Counted from the stretch's first letter, positions 45,901-54,831 are shown. The stretch: DNA of 64,000 nt from Micromonospora peucetia (GCF_900091625.1 NZ_FMIC01000002.1:5952001-6016000); one strand, 5' to 3'. The notes: generated from the letters alone by a model not told the origin. Numbers and translations are program-made.

Positions 45901-45920
45901 GGCGCCACCCACCCGGGTCA

Positions 45921-45965
45921 GGAAGGGCACCTTCTCTACCCGAAGCGTCAGGAAGGTGCCCTTCC
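45921..45965. repeat. Dispersed palindromic repeat, copy 2 / terminator between convergent genes
   Basis: GGAAGGGCACCTT (45921-45933) and AAGGTGCCCTTCC (45953-45965) form a perfect 13-bp stem with a 19-nt loop between the spermidine-synthase-like and NDH-2 genes. It shares its outer arm with the element at 23247-23291. Confidence 0.8.
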
Positions 45966-45986
45966 TTCCGCTTGGGCGGGTGGGGG

Positions 45987-47288
45987 TCAGCGTGCCCGGA
46001 CAGCCACCTCCGGTGAGGTGCTCTCCAGGGGCACGGAGTTGGCGGGAACCAGGCCGAGTTGCACGGCCGGGCGCGGCAGCGCGGCGTCGAGCATCCAGTC
46101 GGTGCTCACCCGGGCCCGGTTGCCCGGCATGGCCAGCAGGTGGTAACCGCGGGTGACCGCCTTGGCGGGCAGCCCGGACAGCGACACCTTCAGCGGGTTC
46201 GCCGCCGCGTCCCGGCCGCCCAGGTCGACCACCCAGCCCAGGTCGTGGTGCTTGTACGGCCTGCGTCGGCCCTGCCCGTAGGAGGCCGCGATGTTGTGCG
46301 CGGCCAGCTTGCCCTGCCGCTGCGCGTGCTGCGCGGTCATGGTGCAGATCTGCCCGGGCCGGGCCAGGTCCGGCACGGCGGCGGCGTCGCCGCAGGCGTA
46401 CACCTCGGGGAAGCCGGGGACGCCGAGGTACTCGTCGACGACCAGGCGGCCCTTCTCGGTGCGCAGCCCCAACTCGGCGACGAACGGGTCGGGCCGCACG
46501 CCGACGCACCAGACCAGGGTGCAGGTGGGCACGTACCCGCCGTCGGTGAGCTTGACCCCGTCGGCGGTGGCGACGGCCACCGAGGTGCCCATCCGCACGT
46601 CCACGCCCCGGCGACGCAGCACCCGGTCGGCGGTGTCCGACATCCGCTTGTCCAACTCGGGCAGCACCCGGGGCGCGACATCGAGCAGCATCCACTTCGG
46701 CCGGATCTTGAGCCGGGGGCGCTGGGAGACCAGTTCGTCGGTGAAGAGCTGACCGTGCGCGGCCACCTCGGTCCCGGTGTAGCCGGCGCCGACGACCACG
46801 AAGGTTGCCCGGGCCTGCTGCTCGGCCGGGTCCTCGGCCTGCTCGGCCAGCTCGATCTGCCGGATCACGTGGTCATGCAGGTAGAGGGCCTCGGGCAGGC
46901 CCCGGAAGCCGTGGGCGTACTCGGTCACGCCGGGTATCGGCAGCAGCTTGTTGACGCTGCCGACGGCGAGCACCAGCCGGTCGTACGCAATCCGGTTGCG
47001 GTCGCCCTCCGGCTGGGTGAAGCCGACCCAGCGGTTCTGCAGGTCGAGGTGGTCGGCCTCGCCGATCAGCACCCGCACCCCGGGGAGCGTGCCGGTCAGC
47101 GGCACGGCGATCCGGCGGGGCTCGACCACGCCGGCGGCAACCTCGGGCAGCAGCGGCAGGTAGAGGAAGTAGTCGGTCGAGTTCAGCACCACGATCTCGG
47201 CCCGGCCCCGGGCCAGCCGGCTCAACGTCTTCGCCGCGTGGTAACCGGCGAATCCGGCCCCCACGATCACCACACGAGGTTTCGTCAT
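45987..47288 (-). CDS. NDH-2-type NAD(P)/FAD-dependent oxidoreductase
   Basis: A 433-residue flavoprotein: N-terminal VVIVGAGFAGYHAAKTLSR (FAD-binding GxGxxG), a second nucleotide fold FVVVGAGYTGTEVAAHGQLF (NADH) and C-terminal VYACGDAAAVPDL. The overall form matches type II NADH dehydrogenases that feed electrons from NADH to quinone without pumping protons, though thioredoxin-reductase-like oxidoreductases look similar. GGGGCC lies just before the ATG. It is transcribed toward the glycogen-debranching gene but with a 51-bp gap and probably independently. Confidence 0.9.
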   Translation of the reverse strand: MTKPRVVIVGAGFAGYHAAKTLSRLARGRAEIVVLNSTDYFLYLPLLPEVAAGVVEPRRIAVPLTGTLPGVRVLIGEADHLDLQNRWVGFTQPEGDRNRIAYDRLVLAVGSVNKLLPIPGVTEYAHGFRGLPEALYLHDHVIRQIELAEQAEDPAEQQARATFVVVGAGYTGTEVAAHGQLFTDELVSQRPRLKIRPKWMLLDVAPRVLPELDKRMSDTADRVLRRRGVDVRMGTSVAVATADGVKLTDGGYVPTCTLVWCVGVRPDPFVAELGLRTEKGRLVVDEYLGVPGFPEVYACGDAAAVPDLARPGQICTMTAQHAQRQGKLAAHNIAASYGQGRRRPYKHHDLGWVVDLGGRDAAANPLKVSLSGLPAKAVTRGYHLLAMPGNRARVSTDWMLDAALPRPAVQLGLVPANSVPLESTSPEVAVRAR

Positions 47289-47339
47289 TTCGGCCCCGTT
47301 CCCACCCGGCGGCGGGACAAACGTGGCGGCTCGGACGAT

Positions 47340-49493
47340 TCAGCACTCCGCCAGGCGGACATGTCCGGTCCGCCCGACCGCCTCCACTTCCCAGCAGTGC
47401 CCGAACGCGCGGACCCGCTCGGCGGCGATCCGCCCGATCTCGGGCGGGATGTCGGGGTCGAGAACCAGCCTTCCGTCCACCGGGTCCGCGCCGAGCATCG
47501 CCCTGACCAGCGCCAGCGGCGTGCCGGATGCCCACGCCTGCGGGCTGCACGCCGTCGGGTACGGCACAGCGAACAGCAGCCGCTCCCGGGGAAACCCGCT
47601 AATCGCCTCCGGCAGGCGGTGGCCGAACTGCTCGGCGACCTCCAGCAGGGCCAGGCTGATCCGGTTCGCCTCCGCCCGGTATCCGTAGCGGGCCATGCCG
47701 AGCACCGCGATCGAGTTGTCGTGCGGCCAGACAGTGCCCAGGTGGTAGCCGAGGGCGTTGTAGAGCCGGTCGTCCCAGGAGAGGGTGCGGATCCCCCAGC
47801 CGGAGAACATGTCCTCACCCATCAGCTGCCGCACGACCGTCCCGGCCCGTTCCGGCGGCACGATCCCGCTCCACAGCAGGTGACCCATGTTGGAGGTCTT
47901 CGAGTCGATCGGGTTCTTGTCGCCGTCCAGCCCGACCGCGTAGAAGCCGCCCCGGTCCTCGATCCAGTAGTCGCGGTTGAACCGCTCGTACAGCGTGGCG
48001 GCCTCGGCCCGCAGCCGGCGGGCGAGGTCGGGGTCGGCGAGCGGGCCGTCGGCCAGCTCGGCCAGCCGCAGCTTCGCGTCGTAGGTGTAGCCCTGTAGGT
48101 CGCAGGTGGCGACCGGCAGCACCGGGATGCGGCCGTCGGCGAAGGAGACCCCGTCCGGGGAGTCGCGCCAGCACTGGTTGCCCAACCCCTCCGGGGAGCG
48201 CGTCGCGTACTCGACGTAGCCGTCGCCGTCCCGGTCGCCGTACCGGTCGATCCAGTGCAGTGCGGCGAGCGCGTTGTGGCGCAGGAACCGGACGGTCTCC
48301 TCGTCGCCGGTCCACCGCCAGTACTCCGAGAGCAGGATCAGCCAGAGCTGGGTGGCGTCCGCCGAACCGTAGTACGGCCCGTACGGCTTCATCCCGGTGC
48401 GGGTGAGTTCGCCGCTGCGTACCTCGTGCAGGATCTTGCCGGGTTCCTCGTCGGTGAAGTCGTCGCACTGTTCGCCCTGCAACCGGGCCAGCGCGAGCAG
48501 TGCGCCCTTGGCCAGGGCAGGGCCCGCGACCAGCGTCTGGTACGCGGTGATCAGGGTGTCCCGGCCGAAGACGGAGAGGAACCAGGGCAGCCCGGCACCA
48601 GGGAGCATGATCCGTTGCCCCTTGACCTCCAGGTCCAGCCGCAGGGCCGCCAGGTCGTCCCGGGACTGCCGGATCGTCCGTTCCAGCGCCTGGTTGTCAC
48701 TGCTCAGCACCGCCCGGCCGATGGTCCAGCGGCGCACCGGGTCGTCAGCCCGCCGGTGGAACACGTCGGCGATGTCGCCCCGGACCGGCTCCACCACCCC
48801 CATCCCCGGCGGCAACGGCACGTGCAGGTCGAGCTGCCACTCCGCGCGGCGCGACAGGGTGATGTCCCAGACCAGTTCGTCGCCCTCGACCCGGTCGGCC
48901 GGCCGGGAGCAGCGGACCCGGGTCTCGGCGGAGAAGTCTCCCCGTACGTAGGAGAAGCACAGCTCCGAGCCGTCCGGCGCGTGGCCACGGGTGATCTCCG
49001 CGGAGCGGTCCCGGACCCCAGACTTGACCTCGAACAGGTCGGCGAAGTCGGCACACACCGCCAGCCGCAGCTCGATCCGGACCGGCTCCGGCAGGAAGGA
49101 CACCATCTCCACCCGCTCGTGGAAGCCGTCGCCGACGTACCGCAGCCGCCGGATGCCGAGGCTGTCCGGGGGCAGGTCGGACTGGGCCGGGTTGGTCAGC
49201 ACGTACTGGGCCGAGTGGTGGCTGATGGTCTCGGCGCGCAGCACCAGCAGCCGCTCGCCGTTGATGGCGAGCACCCAGCCACTGAGCAGCCGGGTGTCCA
49301 GGTGCACCAGGCCGCCGATGCTGCCCGGCGGCACGTCCCCACGGGAGTCGGAGTACATGAAGGTCGGGCCGCTGAGCACGGCGATGGAGTCCGGGCCGAG
49401 TTCGGGCGGCATGGCCCGCTGGTCGCCGCTCTCCCCGGCGACGGCGCGGAGGCCCGGTGTGGGGTCGGCAGGGGTCGGACGCACGACAGCCAT
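47340..49493 (-). CDS. Glycogen-debranching / amylo-alpha-1,6-glucosidase-type enzyme
   Basis: A 717-residue protein with the N-terminal GDE domain (SGPTFMYSDSRGDVPPGSIG, LVHLDTRLLSGWVLAINGER) and a C-terminal (alpha/alpha)6-barrel (PWFLSVFGRDTLITAYQTLV, YWRWTGDEETVRFLRHNALA, GRGGFYAVGLDGDKNPIDSK). Such enzymes split alpha-1,6 branches of glycogen-like glucans in actinobacteria, complementing the GH13 TreX 30 kb away. The ATG has TACGGT 6 bp upstream (49500-49505), suggesting a leaderless transcript. Confidence 0.9.
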   Translation of the reverse strand: MAVVRPTPADPTPGLRAVAGESGDQRAMPPELGPDSIAVLSGPTFMYSDSRGDVPPGSIGGLVHLDTRLLSGWVLAINGERLLVLRAETISHHSAQYVLTNPAQSDLPPDSLGIRRLRYVGDGFHERVEMVSFLPEPVRIELRLAVCADFADLFEVKSGVRDRSAEITRGHAPDGSELCFSYVRGDFSAETRVRCSRPADRVEGDELVWDITLSRRAEWQLDLHVPLPPGMGVVEPVRGDIADVFHRRADDPVRRWTIGRAVLSSDNQALERTIRQSRDDLAALRLDLEVKGQRIMLPGAGLPWFLSVFGRDTLITAYQTLVAGPALAKGALLALARLQGEQCDDFTDEEPGKILHEVRSGELTRTGMKPYGPYYGSADATQLWLILLSEYWRWTGDEETVRFLRHNALAALHWIDRYGDRDGDGYVEYATRSPEGLGNQCWRDSPDGVSFADGRIPVLPVATCDLQGYTYDAKLRLAELADGPLADPDLARRLRAEAATLYERFNRDYWIEDRGGFYAVGLDGDKNPIDSKTSNMGHLLWSGIVPPERAGTVVRQLMGEDMFSGWGIRTLSWDDRLYNALGYHLGTVWPHDNSIAVLGMARYGYRAEANRISLALLEVAEQFGHRLPEAISGFPRERLLFAVPYPTACSPQAWASGTPLALVRAMLGADPVDGRLVLDPDIPPEIGRIAAERVRAFGHCWEVEAVGRTGHVRLAEC

Positions 49494-49514
49494 TACCCTA
49501 CCGTAGGAGGGCTG

Positions 49515-50063
49515 TCACCGTCCGTCATCACCCGCTCCGGGTGAGGCAGGCGCGGTGATCGCCCACCGTTCGTGGTCGCGCCACGCCCCGTCGACGAACA
49601 GGTAGTCCGGCGAGTAGCCCTCCAGCCGGAAGCCGAGCCTGCGGGCCACCCGGCGGGACGGCTCGTTGCCCGGCTGGATGTTCGCCTCCAGCCGGTGCAG
49701 GCCCAGGGTGTCGAAGGCGTGCCGGACCACCAGGTGAATGCCGGCCGAGGCGTGCCCGGTGCCGCTGTACGGCAGGAAGGCGGCGTAGCCGAGGTAGCCG
49801 CCGCGCAGTGCGCCCATCAGGATTCCGCTGATGTTCACGTAGCCGGCGACCGCCCCGGAGTCCCGGTCGCAGATCAGGTAGCCGGCGTGGCCGCGGCGGC
49901 GGATCCTGCGCAGGTACGAGGCGTACGCCGCCGGGTCGTCGGGGGCGGCGAGCCAGGGATGGTGCAGGTCTCGGCTGCGCCGGGCAGCCGAGACGAACTC
50001 GGCCTCGTCGGCCGGCCGGGGCCGGCGGATGGCGGCCGGACCCGCCGCGCGCAGATATCTCAC
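49515..50063 (-). CDS. GNAT-family N-acetyltransferase
   Basis: A 182-residue acetyltransferase: PRPADEAEFVSAARRSRDLH, VAGYVNISGILMGALRGGYL and the acetyl-CoA loop ANIQPGNEPSRRVARRLGF, followed by DHERWAIT at the end. Substrate unknown; RimJ/RimL-like members modify ribosomal proteins, others detoxify. The start GTG at 50063 gives the conserved N-terminus; earlier residues are non-coding-like. It follows the molybdenum oxidoreductase operon in the same direction. Confidence 0.85.
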   Translation of the reverse strand: MRYLRAAGPAAIRRPRPADEAEFVSAARRSRDLHHPWLAAPDDPAAYASYLRRIRRRGHAGYLICDRDSGAVAGYVNISGILMGALRGGYLGYAAFLPYSGTGHASAGIHLVVRHAFDTLGLHRLEANIQPGNEPSRRVARRLGFRLEGYSPDYLFVDGAWRDHERWAITAPASPGAGDDGR

Positions 50064-50125
50064 GGCGAACCACTGTCGCCGAGGGTGCCGCCGTTGTCCA
50101 GCGGATCGCGGGCGCGCCCCGGCCC

Positions 50126-50575
50126 TCACGGTCCGGCGGGCCGGTCCGCCCCGCCGTCGACCCGCTCGAGCGTGTAGTGGATGGTCTGGGCGACGATCCA
50201 CCCCTGCTCGATGAGGAACGAGTCCGCCCCGTCACGGACCCGCACGCCCTCGACCTGCGCCGTCCACTCCAGGAACGCCACCCGCCCCTCGACCAGCCGG
50301 TTCGTGTACGCGTACCGGGCGCCGGGCAGTTCCTCCTCCAACAGGCGGGCCAACTCCCCGACGCCCGCGTGCCCCCGGAACACTCCCCGGCGTTCCAGGA
50401 CCACGCAGGACGGCGACACGTTGCGCGACAGGTCCTCCGCGAACCGGTGTTCGGCGGCGAGCCGCAGGTGGTCGTCGAACACCTCCCGCGCCGACCGCGC
50501 CCGCAGGGCCTTGTCCACCGCCTGAGCGCCACCCGGTCCGGTCGCCGGCGCCGCGTCGCCCGCGCCCGCCGTCAC
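50126..50575 (-). CDS. NTF2-like (SnoaL-fold) protein
   Basis: A 149-residue protein of the cone-shaped NTF2/SnoaL fold: AREVFDDHLRLAAEHRFAED, VVLERRGVFRGHAGVGELAR, YTNRLVEGRVAFLEWTAQVE and IVAQTIHYTLERVDG. The pocket may bind a small hydrophobic ligand; no substrate can be assigned. The GTG start overlaps the previous gene's stop (GTGA), so it is translationally coupled to the zinc-ribbon gene of the molybdenum operon. Confidence 0.85.
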   Translation of the reverse strand: MTAGAGDAAPATGPGGAQAVDKALRARSAREVFDDHLRLAAEHRFAEDLSRNVSPSCVVLERRGVFRGHAGVGELARLLEEELPGARYAYTNRLVEGRVAFLEWTAQVEGVRVRDGADSFLIEQGWIVAQTIHYTLERVDGGADRPAGP

Positions 50576-50865
50576 AGCGGACCCGGGTGCGGCTGGTCCG
50601 GCGGCATCGGCACCCGCAGGAAGGTGGCCCCGCGCAGGTCCAGCCAGGCGTGGTCGGGCGAGCGGACCAGCCGCAGCATCACCTCGGCACAGTTCGGGCA
50701 GCGGCCGACCAGGCCGGGCGCGTGCGGGTAGACCCGCAGGCCGGCCATCGGGCCGATGCTGCCGCAGTGCTCGCACCGCCCGGCGGCGGCGCTCAGGTCG
50801 ACGGCGAACAGTTCGCGCAGCGGGCCGTCGAGCATGTTGCCGTCCAGGTACGACGGGTCGGTCAT
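50572..50865 (-). CDS. Zinc-ribbon protein (DUF6510-type)
   Basis: A 97-residue protein with two CxxC pairs (AAGRCEHCGSIG and VGRCPNCAEVM), a zinc-ribbon, between DGNMLDGPLRELFAVDLSAA and the C-terminal SPDHAWLDLRGATFLRVPMP. Typically found beside molybdenum oxidoreductase and flavin reductase genes, where it may be a small electron carrier or scaffold. GAGGAGGAG lies 8 bp before the ATG. It overlaps the NTF2-like gene by 4 bp. Confidence 0.85.
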   Translation of the reverse strand: MTDPSYLDGNMLDGPLRELFAVDLSAAAGRCEHCGSIGPMAGLRVYPHAPGLVGRCPNCAEVMLRLVRSPDHAWLDLRGATFLRVPMPPDQPHPGPL

Positions 50866-50885
50866 CGGGCGCTCCTCCTCGACGC

Positions 50886-51620
50886 TCAGCCGGTCGGGCC
50901 GAACCGTTCGGTCTTCACCCGCCGGCTCTGGTGGCCCAGCCCGACGAGCAGGTCCGCCACCGTCTCCACGAACCCGGTCGGGCCGCAGACGTAGCAGAGC
51001 GGCTCCAGCTCCGGCGGCCAACCGTGGCTGTCGACGTCGGCCAGCCCGACCCGGTGCGGCTCGCTCCGCCAGCCCTGCGGCGCCTCGCGGGTGTACGCGT
51101 ACGCGACGTCCAGGCCCGGGTCGTCGCGGACCCGGCGGCGCAGCTCGTCGGCGTAGAACGCGTCGGCGGGGGTGCGCACCGAGTAGAGCAGCCGGAACGG
51201 CACCCGGCTGCCGGCGGCGCGGCGGGCGCGGAGCATCGCCATCAGCGGCACGACGCCCGACCCGCCGGCCACCAGCAGCACCGGCGCGGTCTCCTCCGGC
51301 CGCCAGACGAACCAGCCGCCGACCGGGCCGCGCACCTCCACCGGGTCGCCCGCTGCGTAGACGTCGACGAGGTACGGCGACACCTCGCCGTCGGGCACCC
51401 GCTGCACGGTCAGCGCGATGCGATCGGAGTCGGCCGGGGCGGCCAGCGAGTACGACCGCGCCGCCTGGTAGCCGTCGGCGGCGGTCAGCCGCACGTCGAC
51501 GTGCTGCCCGGGCAGGTGGCCCGGCCAGCCGGGCACCTCCAGCAGCAGGGTGTGCGCGGTCGGCGTCTCCACCCGGCGCTCGCGCAGCCGGGCCACCCGC
51601 CAACGCAGCGGGGCGGTCAA
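50886..51620 (-). CDS. Ferredoxin-reductase-type FAD oxidoreductase
   Basis: A 244-residue flavin reductase: FAD-binding RSYSLAAPA, NAD-binding LLVAGGSGVVPLMAML and CYVCGPTGFVETVADLL, with no iron-sulfur domain. It should pass electrons between NAD(P)H and a partner protein; the partner is probably the adjacent molybdenum oxidoreductase, whose stop its start overlaps by 4 bp (ATGA). Confidence 0.9.
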   Translation of the reverse strand: MTAPLRWRVARLRERRVETPTAHTLLLEVPGWPGHLPGQHVDVRLTAADGYQAARSYSLAAPADSDRIALTVQRVPDGEVSPYLVDVYAAGDPVEVRGPVGGWFVWRPEETAPVLLVAGGSGVVPLMAMLRARRAAGSRVPFRLLYSVRTPADAFYADELRRRVRDDPGLDVAYAYTREAPQGWRSEPHRVGLADVDSHGWPPELEPLCYVCGPTGFVETVADLLVGLGHQSRRVKTERFGPTG

Positions 51621-52216
51621 TCGCCCTGGTACCGCTGCTCACGCCACGGGTCACCGTAGTCGTGGTAGCCGGCGGTCTCCCAGAACCCGGGCTGGTCCTC
51701 CGCGCTGAGCCGGATGCCACGCACCCACTTGGCGGACTTCCAGAAATAGAGGTGCGGCACGAGCAGCCGGGCCGGGCCGCCGTGCTCGGCCGGCAGCGGG
51801 TCACCGTCGTAGCGGTGCGCGACCCACGCCCGCCCGCCACGCAGGTCGGTCAGGGGCAGGTTGGTGGTGTAGCCACCGTACGAATGGGCCTGCGCGTACC
51901 GGGCGCCGGTGTCGATGCCCTCGAGCAGCGTGTCCAGGGAGACCCCCTGCCAGTCGGTGTTCCGCTTCGACCAGCGGGTCACGCAGTGGACGTCCACCGT
52001 CGGAGTCTCCTGGGGCAGCGCCATCAGCTCGTCCCAGCTCCAGCGGAACTCGGCGCCGGACTCGGTGCTGACGACGAACTCCCAGGTCTCCAGCGGCACC
52101 CTCGGCGTCGGGCCGGCGGAGAGCACCGGGAAGTCCTCCGTCAGGTACTGCCCCGGCGGCAGGGCCGGCTCCGCGGAGCGGGGCCGGCCCTGGAAGCCCG
52201 GTGACACGGTTCCCAC
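51617..52216 (-). CDS. Molybdopterin-dependent (sulfite oxidase-like) oxidoreductase
   Basis: A 199-residue soluble protein of the sulfite oxidase fold (oxidoreductase molybdopterin-binding domain). The molybdenum-ligating Cys lies in PTVDVHCVTRWSKRNTDWQG, and VAHRYDGDPLPAEHGGPARL, HLYFWKSAKWVRGIRL complete the pocket. Lacks the dimerisation and heme domains of animal sulfite oxidase, as bacterial YedY/MsrP-like proteins do, but has no Tat signal. The start GTG follows a GGGTGG region. It heads the operon molybdo-protein, flavin reductase, zinc ribbon, NTF2-like protein. Confidence 0.9.
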   Translation of the reverse strand: MGTVSPGFQGRPRSAEPALPPGQYLTEDFPVLSAGPTPRVPLETWEFVVSTESGAEFRWSWDELMALPQETPTVDVHCVTRWSKRNTDWQGVSLDTLLEGIDTGARYAQAHSYGGYTTNLPLTDLRGGRAWVAHRYDGDPLPAEHGGPARLLVPHLYFWKSAKWVRGIRLSAEDQPGFWETAGYHDYGDPWREQRYQGD

Positions 52217-52287
52217 CCGTCAGTGGTACCACCCGGGATGGGGCGGCGAGGCGCGGTCGGTCTGGAACCGCCGCGACGGGTGATGCC

Positions 52288-53307
52288 TCAGTGCCGCTCG
52301 GCCACGACCTCCTTCTCACCCCCGCCGGCCTTGCTGGTGGCCCGCAGACTGGTGAGGGTGACGATCACCAGGACGCCGATGATGACGCCCAGCGAGGCGA
52401 GGGTCGGGATCTCCGGCACGCCCGACCAGATGCCGTGTGCCCAGTGCAGGCCGAGCTTGAGGCCGATGAACGCCAGGATGATCGCCAGGCCGTAGCTGAG
52501 GTGCACCAGCCGGCTGAGCGCGGCGTGCAGCACGAAGTAGAGCGCGCGCAGCCCCAGCAGGGCGAACGCGTTGGTCGCGAAGACCAGGTACGGGTCCTCG
52601 GTGATGCCGTAGACGGCGGGCACCGAGTCGACGGCGAAGACGATGTCGGTGGCGAGCAGCGCGACCACCACGAGGGCGAGCGGCGTGAGCGTACGCCGGC
52701 CGCCGATGCGGACGATCATCTTCGTGCCGTGGTATTCCTCGGTGACCGGCATGAACCTGCGCAGCAGCCGCACCGAGCGCATGTTGTTGATGTCGACTTC
52801 CTGCTCGTGCCCGGAGAGGGCGTCGCGCAGCAGCTTCGCCGCCGTGACGATCAGGATGATCGCGAAGATCAGGAAGGCGAAATCCAGGGTCTGCAGGGCC
52901 GCCGCGCCGAGGGCGATGAAGACCGCCCGCAGCACCAGCGCGCCGGCGATGCCGAAGAGCAGCACCCGCTGGGCCAGTACGGCCGGCACCGCGAACGCGG
53001 CCAGCAGCAGCATGAAGACGAACAGGTTGTCGACCGAGAGGGACTTCTCCACCAGGTAACCGGTGAGGTACTCCACGCCCTGCTTGGAGCCGAAGCGATA
53101 CCAGACCCAGGCGCCGAAGGCCAGCGGCAGGGCGATGTAGAACGCGGACCAGCCCAGCGCCTCCCGCATCGACACCTCGTGCGGGCGGCGGGTGACCAGG
53201 AAATCCAGCACCAGCAGGGCCAGCACGGCGAGGATGGTGACGCCCCACAGCGTGGGGGTACCGACCGACTGGAGACCGGCGGCAGCAAGATATGGCAAAT
53301 CGGACAT
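52288..53307 (-). CDS. TerC/Alx-family membrane protein (metal transport)
   Basis: A 339-residue protein with about nine transmembrane helices and both family signatures: EKSLSVDNLFVFMLL and DIVFAVDSVPAVYGIT, whose acidic residues line the ion path. TerC/Alx proteins export or buffer Mn2+ (and affect tellurium and pH responses). Expression is probably controlled by the predicted manganese riboswitch in its leader, whose hairpin covers the ribosome site (GAGGAGG, 7 bp before the ATG). Confidence 0.93.
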   Translation of the reverse strand: MSDLPYLAAAGLQSVGTPTLWGVTILAVLALLVLDFLVTRRPHEVSMREALGWSAFYIALPLAFGAWVWYRFGSKQGVEYLTGYLVEKSLSVDNLFVFMLLLAAFAVPAVLAQRVLLFGIAGALVLRAVFIALGAAALQTLDFAFLIFAIILIVTAAKLLRDALSGHEQEVDINNMRSVRLLRRFMPVTEEYHGTKMIVRIGGRRTLTPLALVVVALLATDIVFAVDSVPAVYGITEDPYLVFATNAFALLGLRALYFVLHAALSRLVHLSYGLAIILAFIGLKLGLHWAHGIWSGVPEIPTLASLGVIIGVLVIVTLTSLRATSKAGGGEKEVVAERH

Positions 53308-53435
53308 GGAGCCTCCTCGAACACTCTGTCATGTTCGAGGTCTCCTTCACCCACCTTTCGTGGGCAGCCACCCGAGGCGTGCCCCGGGCACGCCGTACTG
53401 ACCGGGATGGCTCGTGGGAAGTACTCCCCTCGTCG
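53308..53435 (-). promoter_or_regulatory. Predicted yybP-ykoY manganese riboswitch in terC leader
   Basis: On the mRNA strand the leader contains GGGGAGTACTTCCC, GTCAGTACG and GAAGGAGACCT in the order and spacing of the yybP-ykoY (Mn2+) aptamer, with GC-paired arms between. Downstream, CCTCGAACA (53315-53323) and TGTTCGAGG (53332-53340) form a stem that contains the ribosome-binding GAGGAGG region and overlaps the aptamer's closing strand, a classical translational switch. TAACCT (53441-53446) is a probable -10 box placing the RNA start near 53434, at the aptamer's 5' edge. Confidence 0.85.
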
Positions 53436-53524
53436 CGACAAGGTTAGGGCAGGCCCGGGGGCTCGGCAAACGGGGCATGCCAGATCACGTGCCGAGGCCC
53501 GCCCGTGGCGGACCGCACCCACGC

Positions 53525-54739
53525 TCAGCTGGCTGGGAGCCGGCGCAGGGCCGCCTTCTGGAGCGCCTCCAGCGGGCCCTGCCCGTACCGGCGCAGGCAC
53601 CAGCGTGCCCCGCCCGCCAGGGTCAGCCCGACCGTCGCCCAGAGCCCGAGCACCCACCACGGCGACGCGTCCTGCCACGCGTGGGCCAGGCCGAGCCCCC
53701 ACCCGTAGGCGACCAGCACGCAGAGCACGTTCTGCGCCACATAACAGGACAGGGCGGTACGCCCCACCGCGGTCAGCCCCGCGGTGACCGGACCCGGCCG
53801 GCGAACCCGGTCCAGCAACACCCCAACCATCCCCAGGTAACCCAGCGCCAGCACCGGCGCGCACACGTACCGGTCGAACAGGAAGAACTCCGGACCGGCG
53901 AGGGTGGTGGCCGCGTTGAGCGGCAATCCGGCGCCCAGGCCGACGACGAGCAGCCGACGCCGCAGGGCGCGTCCCCGGACGTCCGGGTCGAACGCGCCCG
54001 CCCGGAACAGCCGGACACCGAGCAGGAACAGGAAGACCAGCAGTCCGAAGCTGACGATCGGCTCGGCGCGCAGGGCGAGCCAGTTGTCCAGGCGGAACGC
54101 GACCTGGTCGGCCCAGCTCCCGGCGGTGAACACCCGGGCGTCGGCGGCGACGACGGCCGGGTCGGCGGGCGCGCCCGGCGGGGCGGGCGCCAGGGCCAGG
54201 GTGAGCAGCGCCATCAGCGCCACGTGCAGGGCGCCGGCGGCGTACATGGCCACCCGCTGGACCCGCTCGGCGTGGGCGAGCAGCCAGGCCACCAACAGCG
54301 CGACGACCGCGTACCCCATCAGCACGTCGAAGGCGAAGACCAGGACGAAGTGCAGAGTGCCCTCGACGAACAGCAGCAGGGCCCGCCACCCGTACCCGCC
54401 GGGCCAGGACCGCCCCCGGTCGACGGCGGAGCGGTGCTGGATGGCGAGGCCGACGCCGAACAGGATGGTCAGCAACGCGAGGAACTTGCCGTTGGCGAGG
54501 AAGCGGAAGACCCCCTCGACGACGGCCGCGACCGGTTCCGCCGTGCCCACGGAGGCCGCCGAGATCGCGGTGGCATCGGTGAGGAACCGCGCCTCCGAGC
54601 CCGGGGTGGCGAAGAGCCACACGTTCGTGGCGAGGGTGCCGAGGATCGCCACCCCACGCAGCACGTCCGGCAGGGGCAGGCGGCGGTGCGCGCCGGCGAG
54701 GCCGGTGGGTGCCGTGGTCGGCGCGGAGTTCGTCGTCAC
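53525..54739 (-). CDS. DUF418-domain membrane protein
   Basis: A 404-residue multipass protein (about 9-10 helices): LPLPDVLRGVAILGTLATNV at the start, FLANGKFLALLTILFGVGLA, MGYAVVALLVAWLLAHAERV and the conserved GRTALSCYVAQNVLCVLVAY in the C-terminal half, which define DUF418/YeiB. Function is unknown; related acyltransferase-3-like proteins act in the envelope. The GTG at 54739 gives a normal length; the frame continues upstream but that part (54832-55012) looks like a glycosyltransferase remnant. Confidence 0.85.
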   Translation of the reverse strand: MTTNSAPTTAPTGLAGAHRRLPLPDVLRGVAILGTLATNVWLFATPGSEARFLTDATAISAASVGTAEPVAAVVEGVFRFLANGKFLALLTILFGVGLAIQHRSAVDRGRSWPGGYGWRALLLFVEGTLHFVLVFAFDVLMGYAVVALLVAWLLAHAERVQRVAMYAAGALHVALMALLTLALAPAPPGAPADPAVVAADARVFTAGSWADQVAFRLDNWLALRAEPIVSFGLLVFLFLLGVRLFRAGAFDPDVRGRALRRRLLVVGLGAGLPLNAATTLAGPEFFLFDRYVCAPVLALGYLGMVGVLLDRVRRPGPVTAGLTAVGRTALSCYVAQNVLCVLVAYGWGLGLAHAWQDASPWWVLGLWATVGLTLAGGARWCLRRYGQGPLEALQKAALRRLPAS

Positions 54740-54831
54740 GCTCCCACCGTCGCAGCACCGTCGTGGCCGGGCATCGTGCCGGCTGCCGAGATCCGCGTCC
54801 CGCTTTCGATGTACGCCGGTGTCCGGCCCGA

